From Rhizobiaceae bacterium (GTDB lineage: Bacteria > Pseudomonadota > Alphaproteobacteria > Rhizobiales > Rhizobiaceae), in contig JAHBYY010000005.1 of the NCBI GenBank assembly GCA_019635715.1, forward strand, positions 32,966 through 96,965: a DNA stretch of 64,000 bases. Reading direction: 5' to 3'. Below the pieces are notes generated by a model. It was not told the origin of the DNA. It ran no database searches and was given only the letters and a program-made list of their open reading frames with translations. The position numbers were made by a program, and so were the translations under genes. Position 1 is the stretch's first letter; every line of letters begins with the position of its first letter. Shown in pieces: positions 46,808 to 55,815 of this stretch.

Positions 46808-47419
46808 ATGAAGCTGTTTGACGGAGGCAAGGCGCCGAATCCGCGGCGCGTGCGGGTGTTTCTCGCCGAAAAGGGCATGGAGGTGCCGATCGTGCCGGTC
46901 GACATGGCGGCGATGGGCCACCGGTCGGAAGAAATCGCCGCGCGCAATCCGTTCCGCCGGCTGCCGGTGCTGGAGCTCGACGACGGAACGGTGATCGCCG
47001 AGTCGGTCGCGATCTGCCGCTACTTCGAGGAGCTGCATCCGGAGCCGGCGCTGTTCGGGCGCGACGCGTTCGGCCGCGCGACGGTCGAGATGTGGCAGCG
47101 CCGCCTGGAGCTTGGCTTGCTCTTTCAGGTCGCCGCCGCGTTCCGCCACACCCATCCGGCAATGAAGGACTGGGAGGTGCCGCAGATCGCCGAATGGGGC
47201 GAGGCCAACCGGCCGAAGGCGATCGAGTTTCTCGGCATCCTGGACGATCATCTGGCCGACACGGAGTTCGTGGCCGGAGACGCCATGTCGATCGCCGACA
47301 TCACCGGAATGATCGCCATCGACTTCATGAAGCCGGCGCGCATCGCCCTCCCTGACGGCTGTCGCAACGTCCAGCGCTGGCATGCGATGCTGAAGGCGCG
47401 TCCCAGCGCCACGGCCTGA
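46808..47419 (+). CDS. Glutathione S-transferase family protein
   Basis: 203 residues: KLFDGGKAPNPRRVRVFLAEKGMEVPIVPVD, NPFRRLPVLELDDGTVIAESVAICRYFEE (cis-Pro and the Glu-Ser glutathione contact) and a helical C-terminal domain ending FVAGDAMSIADITGMIAIDFM. The substrate is unknown. It follows the thermonuclease after 39 bp and abuts the UDG-family gene, suggesting one transcript. Confidence 0.9.
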   Translation: MKLFDGGKAPNPRRVRVFLAEKGMEVPIVPVDMAAMGHRSEEIAARNPFRRLPVLELDDGTVIAESVAICRYFEELHPEPALFGRDAFGRATVEMWQRRLELGLLFQVAAAFRHTHPAMKDWEVPQIAEWGEANRPKAIEFLGILDDHLADTEFVAGDAMSIADITGMIAIDFMKPARIALPDGCRNVQRWHAMLKARPSATA

Positions 47420-48040
47420 ATGTCGCCCGAACTCGCGGCGCTCGCCGGCCGGATCCGTGCCTGCCGTATCTGCGTGGAGACACCGCGCGGCAGGCCGCTG
47501 CCGCATGAGCCGCGGCCGGTGGTCGTCCCGTCGCAGACGGCGAGGATCCTGATCGCCGGCCAGGCGCCCGGAACGAAGGTCCAGGCGAGCGGCGTTCCGT
47601 TCGACGACGCCTCGGGCGACCGGCTGCGCGATTGGCTGGGGGTTGGCCGCGCGCAATTCTACGACCCCGACAATTTCGCCATCGTGCCGATGGGCTTCTG
47701 CTTTCCCGGGCAGGACGGCAAGGGCGGCGACCTGCCGCCGCGGCGCGAATGCGCGCCGGCCTGGCGCGCGCCGCTGATCGAACTGATGCCGCAGGTCGAT
47801 CTGGTGCTGGCGATCGGCCTTTACGCGCAGGCGTGGCACATGGGGGCCGGGCGCCAGCCGACGCTGACCGAAACCGTCGCCTCATGGCGGCGCAGCCTGG
47901 ATACGCCCGACCGCGGGATCCTGCCGCTGCCGCATCCCTCGTGGCGCAATTCGGGCTGGCTGAAGCGCAATCCCTGGTTTGAAACCGAGCTGCTGCCGGT
48001 GCTGAGGCGCGAAACAGCCGTTCGCCTGAAGCGGATCTGA
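47420..48040 (+). CDS. Uracil-DNA glycosylase family protein
   Basis: 206 residues of the UDG superfamily. Motif 1 is ILIAGQAPGTKVQASGVPFDDASGDRLRDWLG and motif 2 is LPLPHPSWRNSGWL. It differs from family 1 UNG and from family 4/5 enzymes, lacking their Fe-S cysteine pattern. Such proteins remove uracil or other damaged bases, though this subgroup is little studied. The ATG directly follows the GST stop codon. Confidence 0.85.
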   Translation: MSPELAALAGRIRACRICVETPRGRPLPHEPRPVVVPSQTARILIAGQAPGTKVQASGVPFDDASGDRLRDWLGVGRAQFYDPDNFAIVPMGFCFPGQDGKGGDLPPRRECAPAWRAPLIELMPQVDLVLAIGLYAQAWHMGAGRQPTLTETVASWRRSLDTPDRGILPLPHPSWRNSGWLKRNPWFETELLPVLRRETAVRLKRI

Positions 48041-48143
48041 CGCAAAGCCGTCCCTGCCGAACGGCGCCATGCGATATTTTCGTGCTTGTCGCCGGCCTGC
48101 AAGCTGATAGGTTTAGTAGAATAAAATTCTGCTGGAGCGCCCC

Positions 48144-48635
48144 ATGGACCGTCTCGACCGAAAAATCCTCCGCCTCCTGCAGGAAGACGCGACGCTGGCA
48201 GTTGCCGATGTCGCCAAGAAGGTCGGACTTTCCACGACGCCCTGCTGGCGCCGCATCCAGAAGCTCGAGGAAGAGGGCGTGATCCGCCGCCGCGTGGCGA
48301 TCCTCGACCCGACCAAGATCAATGCGCGTGTCACCGTCTTCGTGTCGATCCGCACCAACTCGCACAGCCACGAGTGGCTGCGGCGGTTTTCCGAGGTGAT
48401 CCAGGAATTTCCTGAGGTCATCGAATTCTATCGGATGAGCGGCGACGTCGACTATCTGCTGCGTGTCGTGGTGCCGGACATCGCCGCCTACGATGCCTTC
48501 TACAAGCGGCTGATCGCCAAGATCGAGATCCGCGACGTGTCGTCGTCCTTCGCCATGGAGCAGATCAAGTACACGACGGAACTGCCGCTCGACTATTTGC
48601 TGCTCGAAAAGGAGTCCGGCGCCAGCGCGGCCTGA
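48144..48635 (+). CDS. Lrp/AsnC family transcriptional regulator
   Basis: 163 residues. N-terminal helix-turn-helix: LDRKILRLLQEDATLAVADVAKKVGLSTTPCWRRIQKLEEEG; C-terminal RAM domain VFVSIRTNSHSHEWLRRF ... VIEFYRMSGDVDYLLRVVVPDIAAYDAFYKRL. It probably responds to an amino acid. The target genes are not evident. The preceding ~100 bp are AT-richer and likely carry its promoter. Confidence 0.93.
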   Translation: MDRLDRKILRLLQEDATLAVADVAKKVGLSTTPCWRRIQKLEEEGVIRRRVAILDPTKINARVTVFVSIRTNSHSHEWLRRFSEVIQEFPEVIEFYRMSGDVDYLLRVVVPDIAAYDAFYKRLIAKIEIRDVSSSFAMEQIKYTTELPLDYLLLEKESGASAA

Positions 48636-48638
48636 CGG

Positions 48639-49355
48639 TCAACCGGACGACCTGGCGGCGATCCGCGCCAGGCGCGCCATCGTTTTCGGCCCATCCAGGT
48701 CCCTGACGGATTCGCGACCAATCCGTCGCGCCGTCCGGTCGGGCGACGCAGACAGGCGCTCGGCGAGCCGCAGCGCGGCCGCGTGGTGCAGTTCCGATCG
48801 CTTGCCCAGCGATCGAAGCGCCCAGCTCACCGCCTTCCAGACAAAATTCCGCGGATCGGCGGCATGTGCTTCGACCAGCGGCAGGAAGCCCAGCAGCGTC
48901 TCGTCGGGCTCCGACTTGCGATGGACCGCCGACCAGGCGATCATCGCGAACCCGGCGCGGCGGACGAATTCGCGTTCGTCGGCCGCGAACTCCGCGATCA
49001 GCTCGCGCCAGTGCGGCGTGTCGACGAACAGGTCGGATACGCCGTCGACGATGTCCCAGGAATCGAAATCCCCCGCCCAGGTCCGTGCGTCCTCGACAGA
49101 GAAACGCCGCGGATCGGCGGTAAGGGAGGCGATGAACTGCGCCTCGACGATGCCGCTGTCCCAGAGTTCAAAGGCGCGTTCATGGTTGCGCTTGATCCGG
49201 TGGGCGATCTCGCGCTGCACGCCGTGCGAAACGCCCACGGCGCGGTCGATGCGGATGCCGTAGCGCCGCATGCCCTGTCGCTTGTCCTCCGAGCCGAGCA
49301 TGCGCAGATGCGCGACGATCTCGGCCGACGAGGAGGTCGGCGACAGCGCCGCCAC
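48639..49355 (-). CDS. AlkD-like DNA alkylation repair protein
   Basis: 238 residues of HEAT-like helical repeats as in AlkD: IVAHLRMLGSEDKRQGMRRYGI, HRIKRNHERAFELWDSGIVEAQFIASL, WDIVDGVSDLFVDT, FAMIAWSAVHRK, FVWKAVSWALRSLGKR. AlkD removes bulky or cationic alkyl bases without flipping them. The start is GTG 49355, three bases after the dehydrogenase stop on the same strand, so both genes are likely one operon. It converges on the Lrp gene. Confidence 0.85.
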   Translation of the reverse strand: MAALSPTSSSAEIVAHLRMLGSEDKRQGMRRYGIRIDRAVGVSHGVQREIAHRIKRNHERAFELWDSGIVEAQFIASLTADPRRFSVEDARTWAGDFDSWDIVDGVSDLFVDTPHWRELIAEFAADEREFVRRAGFAMIAWSAVHRKSEPDETLLGFLPLVEAHAADPRNFVWKAVSWALRSLGKRSELHHAAALRLAERLSASPDRTARRIGRESVRDLDGPKTMARLARIAARSSG

Positions 49356-49358
49356 AGG

Positions 49359-50228
49359 CTACTTCTCGAGGCGGGCGAGCAGCGAGGACGTGTCCCAGCG
49401 GCGGCCGCCCATCTGCTGCACGTCCTTGTAGAACTGATCGACCAGCGCGGTGACCGGCAGTTTTGCGCCGTTGCGGTCGGCCTCGGTCAGGCAGATGTCG
49501 AGATCCTTGCGCATCCAGTCGACGGCGAAGCCGAAATCGTACTTACCGGCGTTCATGGTCTTGTGGCGGTTCTCCATCTGCCAGGAGCCCGCCGCGCCCT
49601 TGGAGATCACCTCGATCACCTTTTCGATGTCGAGGCCGGCCCGCTTGCCGAAATGGATGCCCTCGGCCAGGCCCTGGACGAGACCGGCAATGCAGATCTG
49701 ATTGATCATCTTGGTGAGCTGGCCCGCGCCCGCTTCGCCCATGTGACCGACCATGCGCGCGAAGGCCGAGATGACCGGCTTGGCCGTCTCGAACGTGGCG
49801 GCGTCGCCGCCGACCATCACCGTCAGGACCCCGTTCTCGGCGCCGGCCTGGCCGCCCGATACCGGCGCATCGAGGAAGCCGAAGCCGCGCCCGCCCGCCG
49901 TTTCCGCCAGTTCGCGCGCGACTTCGGCGGAGGCGGTCGTGTTGTCGATGAAGATCGAGCCGGGCTTCATCGCCTGGAAGGCACCGGACGCGCCGACGGT
50001 CACCTCGCGCAGATCGTCGTCGTTGCCGACGCAGGAGAAGACGAAGTCCTGACCTTCCGCGGCCTCCCGCGGCGTGCGGGCGACCCTGCCGCCATGTTCG
50101 GCCACCCATTTTTCAGCGCGCGCTGTCGTGCGGTTGTAGACGGTCAGGTCGTGGCCGCCCTTGTTCCTGAGATGCGCGGCCATCGGATAGCCCATCACGC
50201 CCAGACCGAGAAATGCCACCGATGCCAT
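49359..50228 (-). CDS. NAD(P)-dependent beta-hydroxyacid dehydrogenase (3-hydroxyisobutyrate dehydrogenase/GlxR family)
   Basis: 289 residues. The Rossmann motif is VAFLGLGVMGYPMAAHL, then the family signatures FLDAPVSGGQAGAENG (substrate-binding) and GQLTKMINQICIAG (catalytic Lys). The C-terminus is the usual helical dimerisation domain. Possible substrates are 3-hydroxyisobutyrate, tartronate semialdehyde or succinic semialdehyde. ATG 50228 has GGGGG-type purines upstream. The AlkD-like gene follows. Confidence 0.9.
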   Translation of the reverse strand: MASVAFLGLGVMGYPMAAHLRNKGGHDLTVYNRTTARAEKWVAEHGGRVARTPREAAEGQDFVFSCVGNDDDLREVTVGASGAFQAMKPGSIFIDNTTASAEVARELAETAGGRGFGFLDAPVSGGQAGAENGVLTVMVGGDAATFETAKPVISAFARMVGHMGEAGAGQLTKMINQICIAGLVQGLAEGIHFGKRAGLDIEKVIEVISKGAAGSWQMENRHKTMNAGKYDFGFAVDWMRKDLDICLTEADRNGAKLPVTALVDQFYKDVQQMGGRRWDTSSLLARLEK

Positions 50229-50441
50229 ACCAGCCCCCAATCACAATGCGAGTACGCATAGATGTTCGGCGGAACGCGTCAAGCCGTGTCGGGCAGCCGG
50301 CGATGGCGGTGCTGCGCCGAGCCGACCGCCGGCATTGCGCGAAAACGCGGCTTACGCGCCACGTCGAAGGCAGCGATACTGCCGCGATCAGCGGCCATCG
50401 CGCTTGGCGATCGCTGAACGAGCGATCTTGGGAGGATTCCA

Positions 50442-51164
50442 ATGCTTGCCGCCAATATTGCAGCGTATGAGAACCAGACCCACAACCAGCTCCAGGCCCA
50501 GGGACGGATCGTTCCCGGGGTTGAGGGAGCCCTGAACGTCTTCGATGTCAGGCCGGGCCACGCCACCCACTACGATCACGCCACCACAAGCAAGAAAAGG
50601 ATAGTCCTGCACTACACAGCGGGCTATCTGGGGGGCGACATCTCGACGCTGACCACCCCGAACCTGAAGGTCAGCGTGTCGTTCGTCGTCGCCCGCAACG
50701 GTCGAATCTATCGGTTGTTTCCGTCGCAGAACTGGTCGTTTCATACCGGACCCGGCACTGTGGGCGGCAATACGACGATTTCCAGCTCATCGGTCGGTAT
50801 CGAGATCAGCAATATCGGATATCTCGATCAGAGTGGAAACTGGATGTGGACATCCTATGGAGACCGCTACTGTCAGGTCGGGGAGCATCAATACTATCAG
50901 ACCCTGGCCACCCCCTTCAGGGATAAGAGGCATTACGCCACCTTCACAGAGCCACAATACGTCGCGGTCAATCAGTTGCTCGACCGTCTTGCAGCAAAGC
51001 ACGCCATCAACCGTGTGTTCATACCCGCGGCCAACCGGTTTTCGGTATTCCCGAGTTCGACGGTCGGGCAAGCCTATCGGGGTATCTGCAGCCATGTGAA
51101 CTACAGACCGAGCGGGAAATGGGACATCGGCCCGGCATTCAACTGGGCCGCGATTGGCGGGTGA
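50442..51164 (+). CDS. N-acetylmuramoyl-L-alanine amidase-type protein without signal peptide
   Basis: 240 residues. The amidase_2/PGRP fold is visible: KRIVLHYTAGYLGGDIS (first zinc His), VSVSFVVARNGRIYRLF, SVGIEISNIGY, and ICSHVNYRPSGKWDIGPAFNW (second His and the K-x-D-P/G loop). It would cut the amide bond between N-acetylmuramic acid and L-Ala. The first ~50 residues show no hydrophobic signal or membrane helix, so export is not by Sec/Tat. Codon use is less GC-biased than in neighbours. It may be a phage lysin remnant or an effector. GGGAGG precedes the ATG by 6 bases. Confidence 0.82.
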   Translation: MLAANIAAYENQTHNQLQAQGRIVPGVEGALNVFDVRPGHATHYDHATTSKKRIVLHYTAGYLGGDISTLTTPNLKVSVSFVVARNGRIYRLFPSQNWSFHTGPGTVGGNTTISSSSVGIEISNIGYLDQSGNWMWTSYGDRYCQVGEHQYYQTLATPFRDKRHYATFTEPQYVAVNQLLDRLAAKHAINRVFIPAANRFSVFPSSTVGQAYRGICSHVNYRPSGKWDIGPAFNWAAIGG

Positions 51165-51213
51165 GGGGTCGGCAAGGCCGCCGCCTTGTCCAAACTCGCC
51201 TGGAATCACCGCC

Positions 51214-52029
51214 CTAACGCTTCAGATGGATCGTGATGCGCCGCTCGATCCATTCGATGCCGTGGCGCAGCAGTTCCACGACGGAGAGATAGATCAGCGC
51301 CGCCCAGATATAGGTCTGGAAGTCGAAGCTGCGCGAATAGGCGAGACGGGTCACACCCATCAGGTCGTAGACGGTGATGATCGCGACGATGGCCGAGCCC
51401 TTGATCATCAGGATGACCTCGTTGCCGAAGGGCCGCAGCGCCACGATCGCCGCCTGCGGCAGGATCACCGTCCAGAGCGTCTGAAGCCGGTGCAGGCCAA
51501 GCGAGGCCGAGCCTTCCCACTGGCCTCTCGGTACGCTCTCGATCGCGCCGCGGAAGATCTCCGCCTGATAGGCCGCCGTGTTGAGGGTGAAGGCAAGCAC
51601 CGCGCAATACCAGGCCTCCCGGAAAAACATCCACAGGCCGACGGCTTCAAGCTGCGGCCGGAAGGATCCCAGGCCGTAATAGATCAGGAAGGTCTGAACG
51701 AGCAGCGGCGTGCCGCGGAAGAAATAGACATAGGCGTAGGCGAAGCCCGACAGGATCGGGTTGGACGACATGCGTGCATAGGTGAGCGGCGCGGCAAGCA
51801 GGGCGCCCAGCACGATCGAGATGACGACGAGCGTCAGGGTGACGCCCAGACCGGACATGTACGTCCCCGCATAGCGCTCGAACAGGGCGGGGTTCCAGGA
51901 TATGGCGAGATAGAAGACGAGCGCGATCCCGATCGCGATCCAGGCGCCCATCAGCGAATAGCCGATGATACGCTGGCGCGGCCAGCCTCTGGCGGCGATC
52001 GGCGGACGTTCGGAGATCACCGCGCTCAT
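51214..52029 (-). CDS. Polar amino-acid ABC transporter permease (HisM/ArtM type)
   Basis: 271 residues with about six helices and the permease EAA-type loop AYQAEIFRGAIESVPRGQWEGSASLGL. It is the second permease of a polar amino-acid uptake system, whose first permease lies just upstream with a 4-bp overlap (ATGA). The likely substrates are basic amino acids, inferred from the binding protein. No ATP-binding gene follows. Confidence 0.92.
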   Translation of the reverse strand: MSAVISERPPIAARGWPRQRIIGYSLMGAWIAIGIALVFYLAISWNPALFERYAGTYMSGLGVTLTLVVISIVLGALLAAPLTYARMSSNPILSGFAYAYVYFFRGTPLLVQTFLIYYGLGSFRPQLEAVGLWMFFREAWYCAVLAFTLNTAAYQAEIFRGAIESVPRGQWEGSASLGLHRLQTLWTVILPQAAIVALRPFGNEVILMIKGSAIVAIITVYDLMGVTRLAYSRSFDFQTYIWAALIYLSVVELLRHGIEWIERRITIHLKR

Positions 52030-52739
52030 CGCGCCATCTCCCGGCGGCCGACGGAACGGGCGATCGCGCCGATCCCCACGGATGAGACGATCGCCAGGAC
52101 GAGATAGATCAGGCTGGCGACGCCGAAGAACATGAAGGCGTGCTTGGTGACGCGCGCTGCGACGCCGGCCTGGCGCAGGATGTCGGAAAGGCCGATCGCC
52201 GAGACCAGCGCGGTGTCCTTGAGCAGGATCAGCCAGAGATTGGACAGGCCGGGCAGGGCGATGCGGATCAGTTGTGGCAGGATCACCAGCCGCATCGTCC
52301 GGCCGCGCGACAGGCCGAGCGCGTGGCCGCCCTCGTACTGGCCCGGCGGAATGGCTCGGAAGGCGGAGAGGAAGACCTCGCTGGCATAGGACGAGAAGAC
52401 CACGCCGAGCGCCACCATGCCCGAGACGAAGCTGTTCACCTCGATCGTTGCTTCGGGATTGAACAGGCGCAGCAGATTCTGCGCGCCGATCTGGACGCCG
52501 AAATAGACGAGAAAGAGCGTCAGAAGTTCAGGAAGACCGCGGAAGATCGTCGTGTAGACGTTGCCGGCGAGCCGCAGCGAAGCCTCGTTCGACTGCTTGG
52601 CCAGCGCGATGAAGAAACCCATCATGAGACCCAGCGGCAGCGTCGCCAACGCCAGGCACACCGTGACGAACACGCCATAGGCGATGTCGTCGAGCCAACC
52701 GTCCGAACCCCAACTCAGCAGCGTCCAGGCGCTCTGCAT
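52026..52739 (-). CDS. Polar amino-acid ABC transporter permease (HisQ/ArtQ type)
   Basis: 237 residues, about five or six helices, with the EAA loop SYASEVFLSAFRAIPPGQYEGGHALGL. Paired with the second permease by a 4-bp overlap, it forms the membrane channel of the importer. The substrate-binding protein gene lies 80 bp upstream on the same strand. Confidence 0.92.
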   Translation of the reverse strand: MQSAWTLLSWGSDGWLDDIAYGVFVTVCLALATLPLGLMMGFFIALAKQSNEASLRLAGNVYTTIFRGLPELLTLFLVYFGVQIGAQNLLRLFNPEATIEVNSFVSGMVALGVVFSSYASEVFLSAFRAIPPGQYEGGHALGLSRGRTMRLVILPQLIRIALPGLSNLWLILLKDTALVSAIGLSDILRQAGVAARVTKHAFMFFGVASLIYLVLAIVSSVGIGAIARSVGRREMAR

Positions 52740-52819
52740 CGACTATGCTTCTCGGTCCCTATGCCACGAAGTTGGAGCGGCGACGGACAAACCCGTCGCC
52801 GCGATAGGGTCGCAGTCGC

Positions 52820-53608
52820 TCAGGAATCACCGCCATAGACGTCGAAAGTAAAGTACTTGTCGTTGATTTCCTTGTACTTTCCGTTGGCGCGGATCGCCTT
52901 GATGGCGGCATTGAACTTTTCGACGAGCGCGGTCTCGCCCTTGCGCACCGCGATGCCGGCGCCCGGCCCGTGGATCTCAACCACCGGCGTGATGGTGCCG
53001 ACGACCTTGCAGCAGGCGCCATCCGGCGTCTTCAGCCATTCCTCGAGAACCGAAATGTCATCGGTGATGGCGTCGAGCCGGCCGTTGGCCAGATCGAGCT
53101 GCTCTTCCTGGCTGGTCGGATATCCCTTGAGGGTGGAGTCGGTATAGGTCTTCTCGGCATAGTTGAAATGCGTCGTCGACGTCGCCGCGCCGAGCGTCTT
53201 GCCGGCGAGGTCTTCCTTGGTCACGCCCTTGATGTCGGTGTCCTTCGGCGCGACGATCGCCGGCGGCGTATTGTAGTATTTGTTGGTGAAGTCGACCTTC
53301 TCGGCGCGCTCCGGCGTGATCGACATGGAGGCGATGATGGCGTCGAACTTGCCGGCCTGCAGCGCCGGGATGATGCCGTCCCAATCCTGCGTGACGAACT
53401 CGCACTTGGCCTTCATCTCTTCGCAGAGCGCGTTGGCGATGTCGATGTCGAAGCCTTCGAGCTTCCCGTCGGAGGTGAGGTTGTTGAAGGGCGGGTAGGC
53501 GCCCTCGGTGCCGATCTTCAACGACAGGTCCTGGGCGCTCGCCGCGCCCATGCCGACCGCAAGCGCCGCAGCCGAGATGGCCAATGCCAGACGCATCCTG
53601 ATACGCAT
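52820..53608 (-). CDS. Lys/Arg/Orn-type ABC transporter substrate-binding protein
   Basis: 262 residues with a signal peptide (LAISAAALAVGMGAASAQ) and a solute-binding family 3 fold: LKIGTEGAYPPFNNLTSDGKLEGFDIDIANALCEEM, FDAIIASMSITPERAEKVDFTNKYY. Two cysteines (GACCKVV) lie in the second lobe, as in HisJ/ArgT-like proteins. It binds amino acids in the periplasm, most likely basic ones. GAGAGGAA-like purines precede the ATG. Confidence 0.92.
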   Translation of the reverse strand: MRIRMRLALAISAAALAVGMGAASAQDLSLKIGTEGAYPPFNNLTSDGKLEGFDIDIANALCEEMKAKCEFVTQDWDGIIPALQAGKFDAIIASMSITPERAEKVDFTNKYYNTPPAIVAPKDTDIKGVTKEDLAGKTLGAATSTTHFNYAEKTYTDSTLKGYPTSQEEQLDLANGRLDAITDDISVLEEWLKTPDGACCKVVGTITPVVEIHGPGAGIAVRKGETALVEKFNAAIKAIRANGKYKEINDKYFTFDVYGGDS

Positions 53609-53765
53609 AGTGTTCCTCTCTGTTCTTGTCCGGGGCTCTTGATGCCGCCTCCGGTCGGGGTAAACGGCCCGACTGCGAGGATATTCCCATTGTTCCCGCC
53701 GAAAAAGCAATCGCAAAACTGCGCTGCTTAACCATGCGGCATCCGGCACGGCGAAGGCTGAAGGG

Positions 53766-54272
53766 TCAGGAAAGACCGCAATGGCGCTCGATGAAGTCCG
53801 CGATTGCGGCGATGTCGTCGATATCGAAGGCGGGCAGGCCGCCGGCGTCGGTGGGATGGTCGGCGGCCACCGCCACGATGGCTTCGGTCCGCGGTGCCAG
53901 CGGTTCGACCGACCGCGCGCCGAGCCTGCGCATCTCCAGCATGGGGTGGCTTTCCCGTTTGTAACCCTCGACGATGACGATGTCGCAGGGCGACAGGCGC
54001 GCCAGAACGTCGTGAAGGCTCGGCTCCGCCTCGTCGCGCAGTTCGTGCATCAGCGCCCAGCGATTGCCGGAGACGATGGCCACCTCGACCGCGCCGGCCT
54101 CGCGGTGGCGGAAGGAATCGGCGCCCGGCCGGTCGATGTCGAAGGCATGGTGGGCGTGCTTGATGGTCGAGACGCGCCGACCCCGGGCGGTGAGCTCCGC
54201 GACGACCCGTTCCACCATCGTGGTCTTGCCGGAGTTCTTCCAGCCGGTGATTCCGAACACCCGCCGGCTCAT
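53766..54272 (-). CDS. mobB: Molybdopterin-guanine dinucleotide biosynthesis adaptor protein
   Basis: 168 residues with a P-loop GWKNSGKTTMVER near the start and KHAHHAFDIDRPGADSFRHREAGA, the MobB family signature. It assists MobA in making the dinucleotide cofactor. The ATG overlaps the mobA stop by 4 bp (ATGA), so the two genes are coupled. Confidence 0.94.
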   Translation of the reverse strand: MSRRVFGITGWKNSGKTTMVERVVAELTARGRRVSTIKHAHHAFDIDRPGADSFRHREAGAVEVAIVSGNRWALMHELRDEAEPSLHDVLARLSPCDIVIVEGYKRESHPMLEMRRLGARSVEPLAPRTEAIVAVAADHPTDAGGLPAFDIDDIAAIADFIERHCGLS

Positions 54273-54904
54273 GGGAGCTGTCCTTCGATCATCCGGCGCG
54301 CCTCGGCGAGGTCATCTGAGCTGTTGATGTTGAAGAAGGGATCGATCTCCGCTGCTCCGACGCGAACCGGATCGAACGCGACCTCCCTGACCGGGTGCAG
54401 GGCGAGGAAGTCGTTGACGCGCCGCGACGGCTGATCGTCGAGAAAGGCGGCGAGATCGCCCGCCATCGCCACCGGCCACAGCGCCGCCACGGGATGGCGG
54501 CGCCCGGCGCTGGCCGCGACCGCGACGACATGGTCCGCATCGGCTCCTTCGGCGAGCCGAGCGACCAGAGTCGCCGGGATGAAGGGCGCGTCGCCCGGCA
54601 CCGTCAGGACATGCCCGCAGCCCAGCGTCGCGGCCCAGTCGAGCGCTGCCAGCACACCGGCCAGCGGCCCGGCAAAGCCGCCGCGCGTGTCGGCGAGCAC
54701 CGGCAGGCCGAAGGCGGCGAAGCGCTGCGGGTCGCCATTGGCATTGACCGCGAGGTGCGTGAGCTGGGTGCGCAGCCGCGCGACGATGTGGTCGAGCAGC
54801 GTGGCGTCGCCGAGCCGCAGCAGCGTCTTGTCGCCGCCGCCCATGCGCGACGAGCGCCCGCCGCACAGGATGACGCCGGCCGCAAGTGTCGACGGCCGGC
54901 TCAC
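54269..54904 (-). CDS. mobA: Molybdenum cofactor guanylyltransferase
   Basis: 211 residues. GTP-binding motif GVILCGGRSSRMGGGDKTLLRLG (GGxSxRMG-x-DK), then LTVPGDAPFIP with the metal-binding Asp. MobA attaches GMP to molybdopterin. The start is GTG 54904, which overlaps the stop of the upstream EamA transporter as GTGA. mobB follows with an ATGA overlap, so all three genes are translationally coupled. Confidence 0.94.
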   Translation of the reverse strand: MSRPSTLAAGVILCGGRSSRMGGGDKTLLRLGDATLLDHIVARLRTQLTHLAVNANGDPQRFAAFGLPVLADTRGGFAGPLAGVLAALDWAATLGCGHVLTVPGDAPFIPATLVARLAEGADADHVVAVAASAGRRHPVAALWPVAMAGDLAAFLDDQPSRRVNDFLALHPVREVAFDPVRVGAAEIDPFFNINSSDDLAEARRMIEGQLP

Positions 54905-55815
54905 AGTCCGTCCGGTGCCATGGAGGGTGAGGTGCTGCGGGCTGCCGGCAGGTTGGGCGCGACGCGCCGCTCCCGCATCAGCATGTAAAGTCCGGAGCCG
55001 ACGATGATGACCGCGCCGGCCAGCATGGGGAGGTCGGGAAGGTCGCCGAATACGGCATAGCCGAGAATCAGCGCCCACAGCAGGGATGTGTAGCGGAACG
55101 GGGCGATGAAGGAGATGTCGCCGGTGCGCATCGCCTTGATGATGTGGTGGTAGCCGATCACCAGCAGCACCGCGGCGGCGACCAGCACGGTCGTGTTCTG
55201 CGCATCCAGCGGCCGCCATCCGCCCATCGGCTCGATCAGGAAGATGCCGCAGAACGCCACCAGGACCGCCGTGACCGTCGAGACCAGCATTGCCGGAATG
55301 TGATGGGGCAGACGGCGCGTCGCAAGGTCGCGCACGACGCAGCAGGCGACCGAGGCGAGGGCGTAGAGCGAATAGACGCTGAAGCCGGCGAAACCGGGAC
55401 GGATGATGATCACTACGCCGCAGAAGCCGACCGCGATCGAAAGCCAGCGCCGCCATCCGACGGGCTCGCCGAGGAACAATGCCGCGCCCATGGTGACGGC
55501 CAGCGGCAAGGCCTGGAGCACAGAGGAGACGTTGCCGATCGGCAGATGCGCAAGCGCGAGCAGGAAGGTCACCGTGGCGCACAGTTCGGCGGCCGACCGC
55601 AGGACGACCAGCGGATGCAGAGCCAGGAGCGGCCGCGCCAGATCGCCGCGGTGCCAGGCGATCGATGCGATCAGCAGGGAGGCGATCAGGCCGCGCATCA
55701 CCATGACCTGACCCATGTTCATCTCGGTCGACAGCCATTTGGTCATGGTGTCGTTGACGGTGAACGCCGCCATCGCGATGGCCATGTAGGCGGAGCCGGC
55801 AAGGTTGGGCGACAT
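54901..55815 (-). CDS. EamA/DMT family transporter
   Basis: 304 residues with about ten helices, forming two EamA repeats: AIAMAAFTVNDTMTKWLS ... VSSVLQALPLAVTMGAALFLGEPVGWRRWL and the second ending FAPFRYTSLLWALILGYAVFGDLPD (here FIAPFRYTSLLWALILGY). It is a drug/metabolite exporter superfamily member with unknown substrate. ATG 55815 gives MSPNLAGSAYMAIAM. It overlaps mobA at its 3' end. Confidence 0.9.
   Translation of the reverse strand: MSPNLAGSAYMAIAMAAFTVNDTMTKWLSTEMNMGQVMVMRGLIASLLIASIAWHRGDLARPLLALHPLVVLRSAAELCATVTFLLALAHLPIGNVSSVLQALPLAVTMGAALFLGEPVGWRRWLSIAVGFCGVVIIIRPGFAGFSVYSLYALASVACCVVRDLATRRLPHHIPAMLVSTVTAVLVAFCGIFLIEPMGGWRPLDAQNTTVLVAAAVLLVIGYHHIIKAMRTGDISFIAPFRYTSLLWALILGYAVFGDLPDLPMLAGAVIIVGSGLYMLMRERRVAPNLPAARSTSPSMAPDGL

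Noticed and set aside
46808-48040. A defence island made of thermonuclease, GST and UDG-family genes
   Set aside because: All three are common chromosomal families with ordinary codon use, and no toxin, nuclease-helicase or mobile gene is near.
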